Assembly (NCBI GenBank): GCA_021786295.1
Contig: JAJYNO010000037.1
Span: forward strand, 1 to 60,189
Origin: a bacterium
GTDB lineage: Bacteria > Elusimicrobiota > Elusimicrobia > Elusimicrobiales > UBA9959
Length of the DNA stretch: 60,189 nt
Direction: 5' to 3'
The notes under the pieces: model-generated
What the model was told of the DNA's origin: nothing
Database searches by the model: none
The model's input: the letters and a program-made list of their open reading frames with translations, nothing else
Shown: positions 49,273 to 58,614 of the stretch, in pieces
How positions within the stretch are numbered: position 1 is the first letter of the stretch
Layout of the letters: each line of letters starts with the position of its first letter
Position numbers and translations under genes: made by a program

Positions 49273-49417
49273 AGAAGAGAGATGATCGGAGGCTGACGAA
49301 GCGGTCAAAGTGTCGTTTTAACGCAAAGCGGAGGGCCATTCCCCCCGTTCTTTATTCTGCCCCGTGACTTCTTGTCCTGCTGTCCTGCCAAGGCGCCGAC
49401 TGTTTTCGCGAATCTGG

Positions 49418-49488
49418 AGCGGGCGATGGGAATCGAACCCACGTCTAAAGCTTGGGAAGCTCTCGTTCTACCATTGAACTACGCCCGC
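49418..49488 (-). tRNA. tRNA-Gly (anticodon CCC)
   Basis: A 71-nt cloverleaf: acceptor GCGGGCG/CGCCCGC, D stem GTTC/GAAC, anticodon loop TTCCCAA giving CCC (reads GGG), T arm GTGGG-TTCGATT-CCCAT and discriminator T. CCA is not encoded. The anticodon stem AGAGC/GCTTT has one G-U pair. Confidence 0.93.
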
Positions 49489-49565
49489 GCGTGCCAAAAC
49501 CCTTTCTGTAAAGAACAATACCGGTTTAATTTTACTTAAAAGAGGCCCGCGATTCAATAATAATG

Positions 49566-50120
49566 TCACTTCTTTATGAGATCGAGGAATTCCTGCCTGA
49601 CCCTGCTGTCTGTCCGGAAAACCCCGAGCATGGAGCTGGTGGTGGCGAAAGCCGTCTCGTTCTTTACCCCGCGCATGCTCACGCAGAGATGTTCGGCTTC
49701 CATGACTACGCCCACTCCGCGCGGCTTCAGCACCTTGAACAGCGTGCCGGCGACTTCCTCGGTGAGGCGTTCCTGGATCTGGAGTCGGCGGGCGAAAGTC
49801 TCCACCAGGCGCGGCAGTTTGGAAAGGCCGACAAGGCGCCCGTTCGGGATATAGGCCACGTGAGCCTTGCCGAAGAAAGGCAGCATGTGGTGTTCGCAGA
49901 GCGAATAGAAAGCGATGTCCTTGACTATCACCATCTCGCGGTAATCCGCTTTGAAGAAGGCCCCGTTGAATACCTGCCCGATATCCGCGCCGTACCCGGA
50001 AGTTATCTCCCTCAGCGCCCTGGCGACGCGTCCGGGAGTTTTGGCGAGGCCTTCGCGGGAGGGGTCTTCCCCGATGGCTTTGATGATCTGCAGGGCGGCG
50101 GCTTCAAGGGGGTCTTTCAT
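49566..50120 (-). CDS. folE: GTP cyclohydrolase I
   Basis: The 184-residue enzyme turns GTP into dihydroneopterin triphosphate, the entry to folate and related pterins. Zinc ligands C75, H78 and C146 lie in SLCEHHMLPF and EHLCVSMRG, and the conserved YIPNGRLVGLSKLPRLVE is intact, so this is the zinc-dependent type I enzyme. TAAAAT ends 7 nt before the ATG and no Shine-Dalgarno is present, suggesting a leaderless mRNA. Other folate genes are not nearby. Confidence 0.96.
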   Translation of the reverse strand: MKDPLEAAALQIIKAIGEDPSREGLAKTPGRVARALREITSGYGADIGQVFNGAFFKADYREMVIVKDIAFYSLCEHHMLPFFGKAHVAYIPNGRLVGLSKLPRLVETFARRLQIQERLTEEVAGTLFKVLKPRGVGVVMEAEHLCVSMRGVKNETAFATTSSMLGVFRTDSRVRQEFLDLIKK

Positions 50121-50127
50121 AATACCG

Positions 50128-50133
50128 ATTTTA
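50128..50133 (-). promoter_or_regulatory. -10-like box (TAAAAT) of folE, probable leaderless start
   Basis: The minus-strand TAAAAT ends 7 nt before ATG 50120. The upstream terminator hairpin starts about 12 bp further, so space for a -35 box is limited, which weakens the call. Confidence 0.35.
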
Positions 50134-50145
50134 CAAATTTAAGAA

Positions 50146-50175
50146 TAAAAAATCCCCCGCCGGCGGCGGGGGATC
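50146..50175 (-). terminator. Terminator after the secreted helical protein gene
   Basis: A stem of about 10 bp, ATCCCCCGCC/GGCGGGGGAT, is followed on the minus strand by TTTTTATTC. It lies 25 nt after the stop at 50200. Confidence 0.85.
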
Positions 50176-50199
50176 AGATAGCAGGCGGCGAGCCCGGGC

Positions 50200-50826
50200 C
50201 TACTTCGAGGCGATGTAGAGCCATTTGCTGGTGGCGCTGAGCCCTCGGGAAGCGCCCCGGAGCTTCCTGGCGTCGAGGGCCAGTCTCTTCAGCGCCTGCT
50301 GCTGGGCCAGCATCTGGGTCAGGGTCCGGCCCCGGGCCTTTTTCCCGTGCCGCCCGGAGGAGACCGCGTCGCGCATGCCGGCTTTCCTGCCGGATCCGGC
50401 CATGCGGGCGGCCAGGGCGGCGACGCGCGCCGACTTGCGGTTCAGCTTGCGGCTGTAACTGAGTATGGCGTTGGTATAGCGGGTAAGGCCGGAAGCCGGC
50501 TGTATGGCCGCGAAAGCCTTCTCGTTGCGGGCCGAAAGGTACCTGAGGCTGCTGGAAACGGTTTTCAGCGTGGCGCTTACGGCCGCCAGGTCCTTCTCGC
50601 CGGCGCGGGGCGCGGTAAGGGCCGCTATCGCGCCGTCCAGGGACTCGTCCTGGCGCACGAGCCTGTAAAGTGTATCCTTCAACTCCTTGACGCTGGCGTC
50701 TCCGTTCGTCCGCGCTGCGGTCATCGCCGGGTCCTGAACCGCCCCCTTCTTCTGGCCGGCGGCGGCGAAGCCCGCGGAAGCCGCGACCAGGACCGCCGCC
50801 GAAAAAGAGATGATAGTATTCTTCAT
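50200..50826 (-). CDS. Secreted helical, basic protein of unknown function
   Basis: The 208-residue protein has a signal peptide (1-23, SAGFAAA). The mature part is almost all helix-forming and basic, with heptad-like stretches (VKELKDTLYRLVRQDESLD, LTQMLAQQQALKRLALDARK) and no Cys. A Lys/Arg/Gly-rich stretch near 145-165 (GSGRKAGMRDAVSSGRHGKK) breaks it into two halves. Its charge suggests it binds an anionic envelope polymer, but I recognise no family. ATG 50826 is preferred over an upstream start at 50895 because it begins the signal peptide and has GGAGG about 14 nt upstream. Confidence 0.65.
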   Translation of the reverse strand: MKNTIISFSAAVLVAASAGFAAAGQKKGAVQDPAMTAARTNGDASVKELKDTLYRLVRQDESLDGAIAALTAPRAGEKDLAAVSATLKTVSSSLRYLSARNEKAFAAIQPASGLTRYTNAILSYSRKLNRKSARVAALAARMAGSGRKAGMRDAVSSGRHGKKARGRTLTQMLAQQQALKRLALDARKLRGASRGLSATSKWLYIASK

Positions 50827-50912
50827 AAGCCCCGAGATCCTCCGTCCCTGTAAATATAAGGATAGCTCCCGGGAAGCCTTCCAGCACGGGCACAATGGGC
50901 AGCGTTAAAATG

Positions 50913-50942
50913 AAAAAAGGTCCTATGCCTCATAGGACCTTT
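50913..50942 (-). terminator. Terminator after the CCA-adding-type gene
   Basis: A 12-bp stem (AAAGGTCCTATG with a 3-nt loop) is followed on the minus strand by TTTCATTTT. It lies about 31 nt after the stop at 50974. Confidence 0.85.
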
Positions 50943-50973
50943 GGCCTTACGGCGCGTCCGCGCGCCGTTCCGT

Positions 50974-52458
50974 TTATTTCATCCCCTTGAGCGCCTTAAG
51001 CGCCTGTTCCCTCGTGGAGACCCGGCCCTCGAACTGCAGCAGGCCCATCTTTTCCAGTATCTCCCCCACCCGCGGACCTTCCTGTATCCCCAGCGTCTTT
51101 ATGACGTCGTTCCCGTCTATAAGCCTTTTGCCGCCGGACTGCATGTTCTTTTTTAGGTAGACCTTCAGCAGCAGGCCCAGGGATTGCATGTAGCGCAGCG
51201 TCTTCCTGGGGGAATTGTACGGAAGCCCGCCAGGAGGCAGCGGCGCCGGAGCTTCGCTCAGCCTCCGGCGCATCCCGGCCAGGCGGGCCCCGCTCACGTA
51301 GCTGGCGTGGTCGGCCCAGGATAGCGTCAGCAGCGGGACCGTGAAGTCCCCGAGGTCCCGGAAGAACCTGAACATCGCCCTGTCCGAGATGGTCTCGTTG
51401 GACGCCAGGTTGCCGGGGCGCAGGTGGGCGCCGATGATGCGCGTCACCAGGCGTATCTCCTCCCTGGAGAATCGCAGGCGCTCCATCACCTTTTCCGCCA
51501 TCTCGGCGCCGTGTTCCTCGTGGCCGAAGAAGCGCAGCCGCCCGTTCACCATGGCCGCCTTTGGCGGTTTGGCTATATCGTGCAGCAGCGCGGCCAGCTT
51601 CATCAGACGCGGCTCCGGGATCAGCGGGGCTGCCTTCTGGTATTCCGGAAGGTAGCGGCCCGGGGCCATGAAGAGATGGTCCATGCGTTCCACTACCCGG
51701 AGCGTATGCTTCAGGACGCCGCCTTTCCCGTAGTAGGCCACGGCGCAGTTCTCCTGCGGCGCCAGCTCCGGGAAGACGGCGCAGAGCAGGCCGTGTCTGT
51801 GCATCATGGCCAGCCACTTGGCCGACAGCGGGCTTTCCAGCAGCCGCATCAGTTCTTCCCTGACCCGCTCCTGCGCGGTACCGGCTATCAGGGCGGCGTC
51901 CGCCCGTATTCCTCTGACCGCGGCCGGGCTCAGCGAAAAATCCAGGCCGGCCGCCAGGCGGAAGGCCCGCAGCAGCCTCACCGGGTCCTCCCGGAAGACG
52001 CCGCCGGAGACGGGACGGACCCTGCCCGCGGCCAGGTCCTTGAGCCCTCCGCACGGGTCGGTCACCGCGGAGCGCCGCGCTCGCAGGACGAATTCGCCCG
52101 GGCGCGGGCCAGCCTCAAGTTTCATGCCCGGGGCCAGCTTCAGGGCCATCGCGTTTATGGTGAAATCGCGGCGCCGCAGGTCGGAGCCGGCGGTCCCCCC
52201 GGCGAAAGGCATAATGTCCACCTGCGCCGGAGACGGCCTCGCGCGGGAGAGCCGCCACACCTGGTTCTCCTCGTCGAGCGGAAAGCAGGAGGCGCCAAGC
52301 TCCTTGGCCAGTCGCCTGACGCGGACGGAGAAGTCCGGAGCCGGCGCCGCGGCCAGGTCTATGTCCCTGAAAGGGCGCCTCAGCAGGGAGTCTCGCAGGG
52401 CCCCGCCTACAAGGTGCACGTCGTCGAAATTCCTGGAAGCTGCCGCCAGAATGTCCAT
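50974..52458 (-). CDS. CCA tRNA nucleotidyltransferase/poly(A) polymerase family protein with HD domain
   Basis: The 494-residue protein has the class II nucleotidyltransferase head: LVGGALRDSLLRRPFRDIDLA with G18-G19 and catalytic D32/D34, then RRRDFTINAMAL and REDPVRLLRAFRLA. A helical body follows, with an HD phosphohydrolase domain (about 255-370; KLAALLHDIAKPPKAAM and the later HxxHG-like FFGHEEHGAEM). All four tRNAs in this window lack encoded CCA, so an enzyme of this type is needed. It could instead be a poly(A) polymerase or an A-adding partner of a split pair; residues for CTP choice cannot be read safely by eye. Confidence 0.88.
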   Translation of the reverse strand: MDILAAASRNFDDVHLVGGALRDSLLRRPFRDIDLAAAPAPDFSVRVRRLAKELGASCFPLDEENQVWRLSRARPSPAQVDIMPFAGGTAGSDLRRRDFTINAMALKLAPGMKLEAGPRPGEFVLRARRSAVTDPCGGLKDLAAGRVRPVSGGVFREDPVRLLRAFRLAAGLDFSLSPAAVRGIRADAALIAGTAQERVREELMRLLESPLSAKWLAMMHRHGLLCAVFPELAPQENCAVAYYGKGGVLKHTLRVVERMDHLFMAPGRYLPEYQKAAPLIPEPRLMKLAALLHDIAKPPKAAMVNGRLRFFGHEEHGAEMAEKVMERLRFSREEIRLVTRIIGAHLRPGNLASNETISDRAMFRFFRDLGDFTVPLLTLSWADHASYVSGARLAGMRRRLSEAPAPLPPGGLPYNSPRKTLRYMQSLGLLLKVYLKKNMQSGGKRLIDGNDVIKTLGIQEGPRVGEILEKMGLLQFEGRVSTREQALKALKGMK

Positions 52459-52489
52459 GTCGCCTTACCTTGATGCCCGGCCTGGCTCT

Positions 52490-54106
52490 TCAGCCGCCGG
52501 CGGCCTGCTGCGCCTTCTCCATGACGTCCTGCGCCGCCGCGCGGGCCCGCTTTTCAAGCTCTCTCCTGAGCAGCTCGCGCTTCAGCACCTTCTGCAGAGT
52601 GTTCTTCGGGAGGGTCCGGACTATCTCCACCTCGCGCGGCCGCTTGTAGGCGTCGAAACTGGCCTTGATGAACTGCATTATCTCCGCTCTCTCCAGCAGC
52701 GCGTCGGGCTTCGGAACGCAGAAGCATTTCATCGTCTCGTTGCCGCTGCCGTCGGGTATGCCTATGACGGCGCATTCCTGCACTTTGGGGTGGGTGTTTA
52801 TCACGTGCTCGATCTGGGCCGGGAACACCTTGAGCCCCTTTACTATCACCATGTCCTTCTTGCGGTCGCGGATGAACAGGAAGCCGTCGGAGTCCAGCAC
52901 GCCGATGTCCCCGGTCTTCAGCCAGCCGTCCTGGGTGAAGAGCTCCCGGGTGGCCTGGTCGTTGCGATGGTAGCCGCGGGTGACGCTGGGGCCTATCACG
53001 CAGATCTCTCCTTCCTCCCCGTGCCTGAGCTGGTTGCCGTTCTCGTCCATGATGCGGATCTTCACGCCGGGGATGGCCTTGCCTACGGAGCCGTGCTTCC
53101 TCGCCCTCGGCGGGGTTATCGTCACCACCGGGCTGGTCTCCGTAAGGCCGTAGCCCTCCAGGATGTGCAGGCCGAAAGCCTTCCTGAAGCGCTGCACTAC
53201 GGGCTGGCCGAGAGGGGCCGCTCCTGAGAGGCACAGGCGCACCTTCCGCAGGCTCCAGAACTTCAGGAAGAACTTTTTAAGACCCTTGGCCTCCTTGGCC
53301 AGCACGCCGTAGATCTGCGGCACGGCTATCATCACCGTGACGCCCTCGCGTCCCATGGCCTGCAGCCAGGGCTTCGGCGGCGTGATGTTCTTGACGATCA
53401 GCGTCTTCGAGCCGAGCAGTATCGGCACTATCACGTTGCCGGTCCACGAGAACGTATGGAACATAGGCAGCAGCGCCATGAAAACGTCCTTCTTCGTCGG
53501 CTCCAGCGTGGCTATACCGCCCTTGGCGTTCTCTATCAGGTTGTGGTGCGTCAGCAGCACGCCCTTCGGGTGGCCCGTAGTGCCGGAGGTGTAGAGTATC
53601 GTGGCCAGGTCGTGCTCGTCCGCGGCGGGCTGCTGGGTCTGCGGGTGGTAGTGGGCGTGTTTCAGGTAGCTCCAGAAATCCACGACGTGGTCCAGCCCGC
53701 AGAAGTCGGCGGAGATGATGAACTTGAACCCGGGCACCTTGTCGCGCACGGCGGTGTAGTTCCGGATGAACTCCTTCTCCGTTATCACGCCCTTGCAGGC
53801 TGAGTTCTCGAGGATATAGACGATCTCCTCGCCCTTGGAGACCAGGAAATTGATCGGTACCGCCACCGCCCCCAGCTTGGCCATCGCGAAATAGGCGATT
53901 ATGAACTCCGGGGAGTTGCGCAGCGCTATGGCGGCGCGGTCCCCCTTGCGCAGGCCCAGCTGCCAGAACATGTCGGCCGCGCGGTCCACCGAGTAAAGCA
54001 CCTCGTGCCAGGACATCCGCTTCTCGCCCGTCACGTAGGCGGTCTCTTCCGGGTGCCTTTCGGCCGTCTTGGCCAGGCAGGAGTAAAGGGTCTTGGGTTC
54101 CGTCAT
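52490..54106 (-). CDS. Long-chain fatty-acid-CoA ligase-like AMP-binding enzyme
   Basis: The 538-residue adenylating enzyme activates a carboxylic acid, probably a fatty acid, as an acyl-CoA. Core motifs: P-loop YTSGTTGHPKG (172-182), GYGLTETSP, TGDIGVLDSDGFLFI with RDRKKD, and the C-terminal PKNTLQKVLK carrying the catalytic Lys. It is most like FadD-type ligases in length and order. A TACAAT -10 and a GGAGG ribosome site precede the ATG. It sits alone between the CCA-type gene and an MFS transporter, without beta-oxidation genes nearby. Confidence 0.9.
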   Translation of the reverse strand: MTEPKTLYSCLAKTAERHPEETAYVTGEKRMSWHEVLYSVDRAADMFWQLGLRKGDRAAIALRNSPEFIIAYFAMAKLGAVAVPINFLVSKGEEIVYILENSACKGVITEKEFIRNYTAVRDKVPGFKFIISADFCGLDHVVDFWSYLKHAHYHPQTQQPAADEHDLATILYTSGTTGHPKGVLLTHHNLIENAKGGIATLEPTKKDVFMALLPMFHTFSWTGNVIVPILLGSKTLIVKNITPPKPWLQAMGREGVTVMIAVPQIYGVLAKEAKGLKKFFLKFWSLRKVRLCLSGAAPLGQPVVQRFRKAFGLHILEGYGLTETSPVVTITPPRARKHGSVGKAIPGVKIRIMDENGNQLRHGEEGEICVIGPSVTRGYHRNDQATRELFTQDGWLKTGDIGVLDSDGFLFIRDRKKDMVIVKGLKVFPAQIEHVINTHPKVQECAVIGIPDGSGNETMKCFCVPKPDALLERAEIMQFIKASFDAYKRPREVEIVRTLPKNTLQKVLKRELLRRELEKRARAAAQDVMEKAQQAAGG

Positions 54107-54183
54107 TCGGACCTCCGTGCTCCGATAATTGTAGATAATAATGCGCAGTCAGTCACCTGTACTATGGCGGCGGAGGGGCGGGG

Positions 54184-55653
54184 TCAATCCCTGCCGGCCT
54201 CGTGCACCTGGATATACTTGCGGAAGACGACGAGGCCCACCGGGGTTATCAGCGCCATGCCGCCGATGATGATCCAGAGCATCTGGGGGTGGCGCGGCCC
54301 CTGCGCCGGGCAGAAGGCGTCCAGCATGAAGCCCGACATTGTCCCCACTACGAACTTGGCAAGGAAGTAAGGCAGCATCGAGAGGGCCAGGTAGGAACCC
54401 TCCTGCCCTTTCGGGGCTATGGCCGCCGGGTACTCGTACAGGCGCGGCGAGTAGAACGACTCGCCTACGGAATAGAGGATCGTGAACAGCACGATGGCCA
54501 CGTAGAGCGGCTGCACCGGGCCCTTCAGGTCCAGCCACCAGGCTATGCCGCGGCCGAACATGCCGGAGGCCAGCCACTGGTAATGCGCCGGCTGCACCAC
54601 CATCAGGAAGACGGAGAGCGCCGTTATAAGCGTGCCGAACACCACCACCCTGTAGGCGGTGAAGCGCTGCGTCAGCGCGCCTACTATAGGGGCAAGTATC
54701 ACCACTATCACGGCGTTCAGGGTGCCGAAAAGCTCCCCGAACGGCGCGCCCTCCCCGAGCTCGCGGATCGCGTATTTCGGGAAGGTATAGTACATGTGGT
54801 AGAGCACCAGCTTGACGAAGACGACCAGCCCGAAGAAGGCCAGGAAGCGGTAGAACGTCTTCTCCGTCCAGAGGCTGGAGAAGATGCGGAACCAGTCCTT
54901 CAGCGCGTCGCGGCTGGAGAGGATGAAGGCCTCCGTGAACGACTTGCCGGGGTACTTGGGGACGGGCGGGTGGATCACTACGCCCTCGTCGGTGGCCTCG
55001 ACGCCGCCGCGCATCGCGAAGTAGGTCAGCACCAGGTTGGGCAGCGTGAACAGCGCGCCCAGCAGGATGATGGTCTGGTAGGTGCTGATATGGAAGCCCA
55101 GCAGCGGCACGGAGTAGTGGCCGTATTCCCCCAGCCCGGAGCGCACCTTGTCGAAGGTCCAGCCGGCCACGGCGAAGCCGATGTTCATCATCGCGTAATA
55201 GACGGAGAAGGCGATGGAGCGCTGCCTGGTGGTGGTGAAGCGCTTTACCGCGGCCACCATGACCGGCGTCTGCAGGGCCTCGCCCAGCGCCATAGGGAAC
55301 AGGCCGAACGGCAGCGCTATCCAGCGTATGGCGAAGAAGGCCATCACGAAGCGCGCCGCCGCCGCCAGGCCGAACCCGGCCATCAGCGACTTGCGTATGC
55401 CCACCGCGTCCACCAGCGAGCCGACCATCACCGTGAATATGGTCAGCGCGGTGGACCAGGCCGCCACGATGAAGCCCGCCGACTTGTCGCCGAATCCCAG
55501 ATCCGAAGAGAGCCACAGTATCAGCGTGGAGTTCACGACGCTGTAGGCCAGGATCGTCATGATCTTGGTGCCGAAGATTATCCACAGCTCGCGCACCGCG
55601 CCCTTGAGGGCAGTGAACTTCCCGAAGAAGGTCTCGTGTGCGGTCTCGGTCAT
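54184..55653 (-). CDS. MFS transporter
   Basis: The 489-residue membrane protein has about 12-14 hydrophobic helices. The typical MFS loop between helices 2 and 3 is recognisable as [14 protein letters not shown], and the second half contains [17 protein letters not shown] long cytoplasmic loop lies near 225-260. Aromatic-rich helices and motifs such as [15 protein letters not shown] recall POT/NRT-like subgroups, but the substrate is unknown. Its ATG overlaps the HD-GYP stop (ATGA), so expression is coupled to a signalling protein. Confidence 0.85.
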   Translation of the reverse strand: MTETAHETFFGKFTALKGAVRELWIIFGTKIMTILAYSVVNSTLILWLSSDLGFGDKSAGFIVAAWSTALTIFTVMVGSLVDAVGIRKSLMAGFGLAAAARFVMAFFAIRWIALPFGLFPMALGEALQTPVMVAAVKRFTTTRQRSIAFSVYYAMMNIGFAVAGWTFDKVRSGLGEYGHYSVPLLGFHISTYQTIILLGALFTLPNLVLTYFAMRGGVEATDEGVVIHPPVPKYPGKSFTEAFILSSRDALKDWFRIFSSLWTEKTFYRFLAFFGLVVFVKLVLYHMYYTFPKYAIRELGEGAPFGELFGTLNAVIVVILAPIVGALTQRFTAYRVVVFGTLITALSVFLMVVQPAHYQWLASGMFGRGIAWWLDLKGPVQPLYVAIVLFTILYSVGESFYSPRLYEYPAAIAPKGQEGSYLALSMLPYFLAKFVVGTMSGFMLDAFCPAQGPRHPQMLWIIIGGMALITPVGLVVFRKYIQVHEAGRD

Positions 55654-56678
55654 TTATTCTCCGTCGCGGCGTCCCCGCCGCCGTCGCGCATCTCCTCGTA
55701 AAGGGACTCGAACTTCGGGGCCAGTTTGACGAAGGCCGCCAGCACCTTCGGGTCGAAATGCTCCGGCTTCATCCGGTCGTCCCCCTGAGTTATGATGCGG
55801 CAGGCTCCGGCGTGATCGTAATTGGGCTTGTAGACGCGGGAGTTGCGCAGCGCGTCGTAGCAGTCGCAGACTGCGGTGATGCGGGCCTCGAGCGGGATCT
55901 CCTCCCCCTTCAGCCCGGCCGGATAGCCGGTGCCGTCCCAGTGCTCGTGGTGGCAGAGCGCTATGCGCTTGCCGAACTGGAGATGCGGGTGGTCTCCGAT
56001 TATCATCGCGCCGAACTTCGTGTGCTGCTTCATCTCCTCCATCTCCTCCGGGGTCAGGCGCCCCGGTTTCTTGAGGATATGGCTCGGGATATGGACCTTG
56101 CCCACGTCGTGCAGAACGGCCTGGCTGCGTATGGTCTCCACGAACTTCTCGTTCTGGCCCAGTTCGCGAGCCAGCATGGCGGAGTACTCGCCCACCCGGA
56201 GGATGTGGTTGCCTGTGTCTATGTCGTTGGCCTCGGCCGCCCGCGCTAGCGCCAGTATCAGATAGGCGAAGGCGCCGGCGTACTCCGCCGTGCGCAGGAT
56301 GTTGCCGATGCGCAGCAGCAGTTCGGCCTGGTCGAAGGGCTTGGAAAGGAACTCCTCGGCGCCGGCCTCCATGCCCTTCAGTTTGTTGTCCTTGGAGTCC
56401 AGAGAGGTTATCATTATCACCGGTATGTGCGAGAGCTGAGGGTCCGCCTTGATGCGCCTGCAGACTTCCAGGCCGTTCATCACGGGCATGTTGATGTCCA
56501 GCAGCACCAGGTCCACCGGCCTTGAGGCCAGCGCGTCCAGGGCCTCTTTGCCGTTCATCGCGGTGAGGGTCTCGTAGCCTTGCGGCGCGAGCAGGGCCTC
56601 GAGGAGCTCCAGATTGAAGTCCTCGTCGTCCACGCAGAGCACGCGCCTGGTCCTGGCGGCGGGGGCGATGCCTTTCAT
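55650..56678 (-). CDS. Response regulator with HD-GYP output domain (c-di-GMP phosphodiesterase)
   Basis: The 342-residue protein has a receiver domain (about 11-130) with acidic pocket D17-D18, phospho-acceptor D61 in [12 protein letters not shown], and K113 in LSKPF. The HD-GYP domain (about 145-330) has H190-D191-V-G-K and [11 protein letters not shown] (GYP at 251-253), a full active site for c-di-GMP hydrolysis. A sensor kinase is not adjacent. MKGIAPA (56678) is taken as the start; earlier in-frame codons lie within the methyltransferase gene. A PilZ c-di-GMP receptor is encoded at 16204. Confidence 0.94.
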   Translation of the reverse strand: MKGIAPAARTRRVLCVDDEDFNLELLEALLAPQGYETLTAMNGKEALDALASRPVDLVLLDINMPVMNGLEVCRRIKADPQLSHIPVIMITSLDSKDNKLKGMEAGAEEFLSKPFDQAELLLRIGNILRTAEYAGAFAYLILALARAAEANDIDTGNHILRVGEYSAMLARELGQNEKFVETIRSQAVLHDVGKVHIPSHILKKPGRLTPEEMEEMKQHTKFGAMIIGDHPHLQFGKRIALCHHEHWDGTGYPAGLKGEEIPLEARITAVCDCYDALRNSRVYKPNYDHAGACRIITQGDDRMKPEHFDPKVLAAFVKLAPKFESLYEEMRDGGGDAATENK

Positions 56679-56695
56679 ATGGCCGTCCCGACCTC

Positions 56696-57295
56696 TTATT
56701 CCTTTCCCTGCTCCGGCGTCTTCCTGGCGCATGTGTAGAGCATGTGCGCCGCGCCGAGCCGCGAGGATTTCGGTTCCGTGAAACCGGCCTTCTTCAGCAG
56801 CACCTGCATCTCGTCCTCCGAGATCCGCTCCTTCAGCGGCGGCCCGCCGGGGGTTTCCTTCTTTTCCCATTCTATGACGGCGAGCCTGGCACCCGGCTTG
56901 AGGGCCGCGCCCACGGAGTCCAGGAAGGACTTCTTGTCCTCCACCTCGTGCAGGATGTTGGACATTACCGCCATTGTCGCGGACGTGTCCGGCAGCGAAA
57001 GCTTCCCGCGCTGGGTCTGTATCGTCTCTATGTTGAAGATGCCGGCCGAGGCCGCCTTTGAGCGCAGCTCGGCCAGCATCACTCCCGAAATGTCTATGGC
57101 GTAGACGTGGCCCTTTGGCCCCACCATGCGGGAGGCGGGCACCGAGAAATAGCCGATGCCGCAGCCGATATCCAGCACGATGTCACCCGGCCTCAGGCCG
57201 GCCTTGACCAGAGTATCCTCCGGTGGCATGTCGGCGCGGCGCTCAGGATTGTCCAGCCGGTGCCTCTCATCGGGATCGAACACGTGTGGCGTCAT
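56696..57295 (-). CDS. Class I SAM-dependent methyltransferase (UbiE/Menaquinone-type fold)
   Basis: The 199-residue protein has SAM-binding motif [22 protein letters not shown] at the end of beta-2, and [21 protein letters not shown] as motif II/III, then [12 protein letters not shown]. The order fits Methyltransf_11/25 proteins. The N-terminus ([17 protein letters not shown]) is a feature of a group often annotated only as methyltransferase. The substrate is unknown. AGGAGAG lies 6 nt before ATG. It heads the operon with the HD-GYP and MFS genes. Confidence 0.87.
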   Translation of the reverse strand: MTPHVFDPDERHRLDNPERRADMPPEDTLVKAGLRPGDIVLDIGCGIGYFSVPASRMVGPKGHVYAIDISGVMLAELRSKAASAGIFNIETIQTQRGKLSLPDTSATMAVMSNILHEVEDKKSFLDSVGAALKPGARLAVIEWEKKETPGGPPLKERISEDEMQVLLKKAGFTEPKSSRLGAAHMLYTCARKTPEQGKE

Positions 57296-57340
57296 TTTTC
57301 TCTCCTCTTTTCCGCGTAAGCGCGGGCCCGCGGGCCGGCG

Positions 57341-58510
57341 TCAGTTCCCGGCGTTCTCCAGCCTGGCCCAGCCTTCTAGTACCCTCAGCGTGAGGCGGGC
57401 GCAGGCGAAGAAATCCCTGAGGTCCAGATATTCGCCAGTGGTGTGGACATCGCGCATCCCCGTGGCCAGGACCGGCGCTTTTATGCCGTGGCCGTAAAGG
57501 ATGTTGCTGTCCGTCCCACCCCCGGAAGGGGAGGGCTTCATCTTAAGCCCCTCTTCCCGCATGGCGGCGGCGACGAGCGCCAGCACCTGGCTGGTCTTTT
57601 CGATGCGCAGGTTAGGGAATTTCCGCTCCACCAGGAACTCGTAGCGCGGAACTATGGTCCTGGCCCCGTCTCTGACCCTGACCTTCCTGACGGCCTTCTT
57701 TACGCAGTCCTCCATGTGGCGCGTCTGCCTTTTCAGCTTGGCCGGGTCGTGGCTGCGCGCCTCCCCTGAGAGTTCCACGAGCGGAGGAACGATGTTTATC
57801 GCGTTGCCGCCGGAGATGAAACCGATGTTGGCCGTGGTTTCCCCGTCTATTCGTCCCAGTTTCATCCGCGACAGCGCGTCGGAGACCACCTTGATGGCGG
57901 AAATGCCCTTTTCCGGGGCCATGCCGGAGTGGGCGGCCGCCCCGTATACCCGGATGTCCATCTTGTCTGCCGCGGGGGCGCTGACGACGACGTTCTCTAT
58001 GGGCTGCTCGCTGTCGAAGATCAGGCCGCAGCGCGAGCGCAGGCTGCCGTAATCCAGGTACTTGGCTCCGAGCAGGGCCATTTCCTCGCTGACGGTGAAG
58101 ACCGCCTCTATGGGCGGGTGAGGGACCCTGTTCTCCTGCAGCAGCCTGACGGTCTCCAGGATCACGGCTATGCCAGCCTTGCAGTCGGCGCCCAGCACGG
58201 TGGTGCCGTCGGAGGTCACGCGGTCCCCGCGCACGACCGGCCGAACGTTGTCAGCGGGGCCAACGGTGTCCATATGCGCGCAGAGAAGAAAAGGCTCCCC
58301 GTGTACGGTTCCGGGAAAGCGGGCTATCAGGTTGCCTGTCTCCCCGCCTGTCTTGCGGCCGGCGTCGTCGGCCCGGACTTCCGCTCCCATGAACTTCAAA
58401 AGCACCGAGAGACGGCGGGCGACGGCCCCTTCCTTGCCGGGAAGGGACGTTATACGCGCCAGTTCGCAGAACAGCTGGACCATGCGTTTCTCGTTGATGG
58501 CGGGAAGCAT
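57341..58510 (-). CDS. M20-family metallopeptidase, PepT-like
   Basis: The 389-residue enzyme has the M20 metal and catalytic residues: H79-x-D81 (LLCAHMDTVGP), D109 (VLGADCKAG), E142-E143 (TVSEEM) and later FDSEQP; the dimerisation lid contains AAHSGMAPEKG and GGNAINIVPP. The C-terminal GGGTDSNILYGHG holds the last ligand region. It most resembles tripeptidase T-type proteins (YqjE-like), though substrate may vary. No signal peptide, so it is cytoplasmic. The promoter faces away from valS; a TAAAAT lies 17 nt before the ATG. Confidence 0.9.
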   Translation of the reverse strand: MLPAINEKRMVQLFCELARITSLPGKEGAVARRLSVLLKFMGAEVRADDAGRKTGGETGNLIARFPGTVHGEPFLLCAHMDTVGPADNVRPVVRGDRVTSDGTTVLGADCKAGIAVILETVRLLQENRVPHPPIEAVFTVSEEMALLGAKYLDYGSLRSRCGLIFDSEQPIENVVVSAPAADKMDIRVYGAAAHSGMAPEKGISAIKVVSDALSRMKLGRIDGETTANIGFISGGNAINIVPPLVELSGEARSHDPAKLKRQTRHMEDCVKKAVRKVRVRDGARTIVPRYEFLVERKFPNLRIEKTSQVLALVAAAMREEGLKMKPSPSGGGTDSNILYGHGIKAPVLATGMRDVHTTGEYLDLRDFFACARLTLRVLEGWARLENAGN

Positions 58511-58600
58511 AATGCATTATTATTGAAATTTTAGGGCGTGTTGACAACCGGGAGCCGCGGCGCCGGCCAGTCCCAGGTTTAACCGGCCGCGCTAAAAATG

Positions 58601-58606
58601 TAAAAT
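58601..58606 (+). promoter_or_regulatory. -10-like box (TAAAAT) of valS, probable leaderless start
   Basis: TAAAAT ends 8 nt before ATG 58615 and there is no Shine-Dalgarno in the gap AGCCGTCT. Confidence 0.45.
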
Positions 58607-58614
58607 AGCCGTCT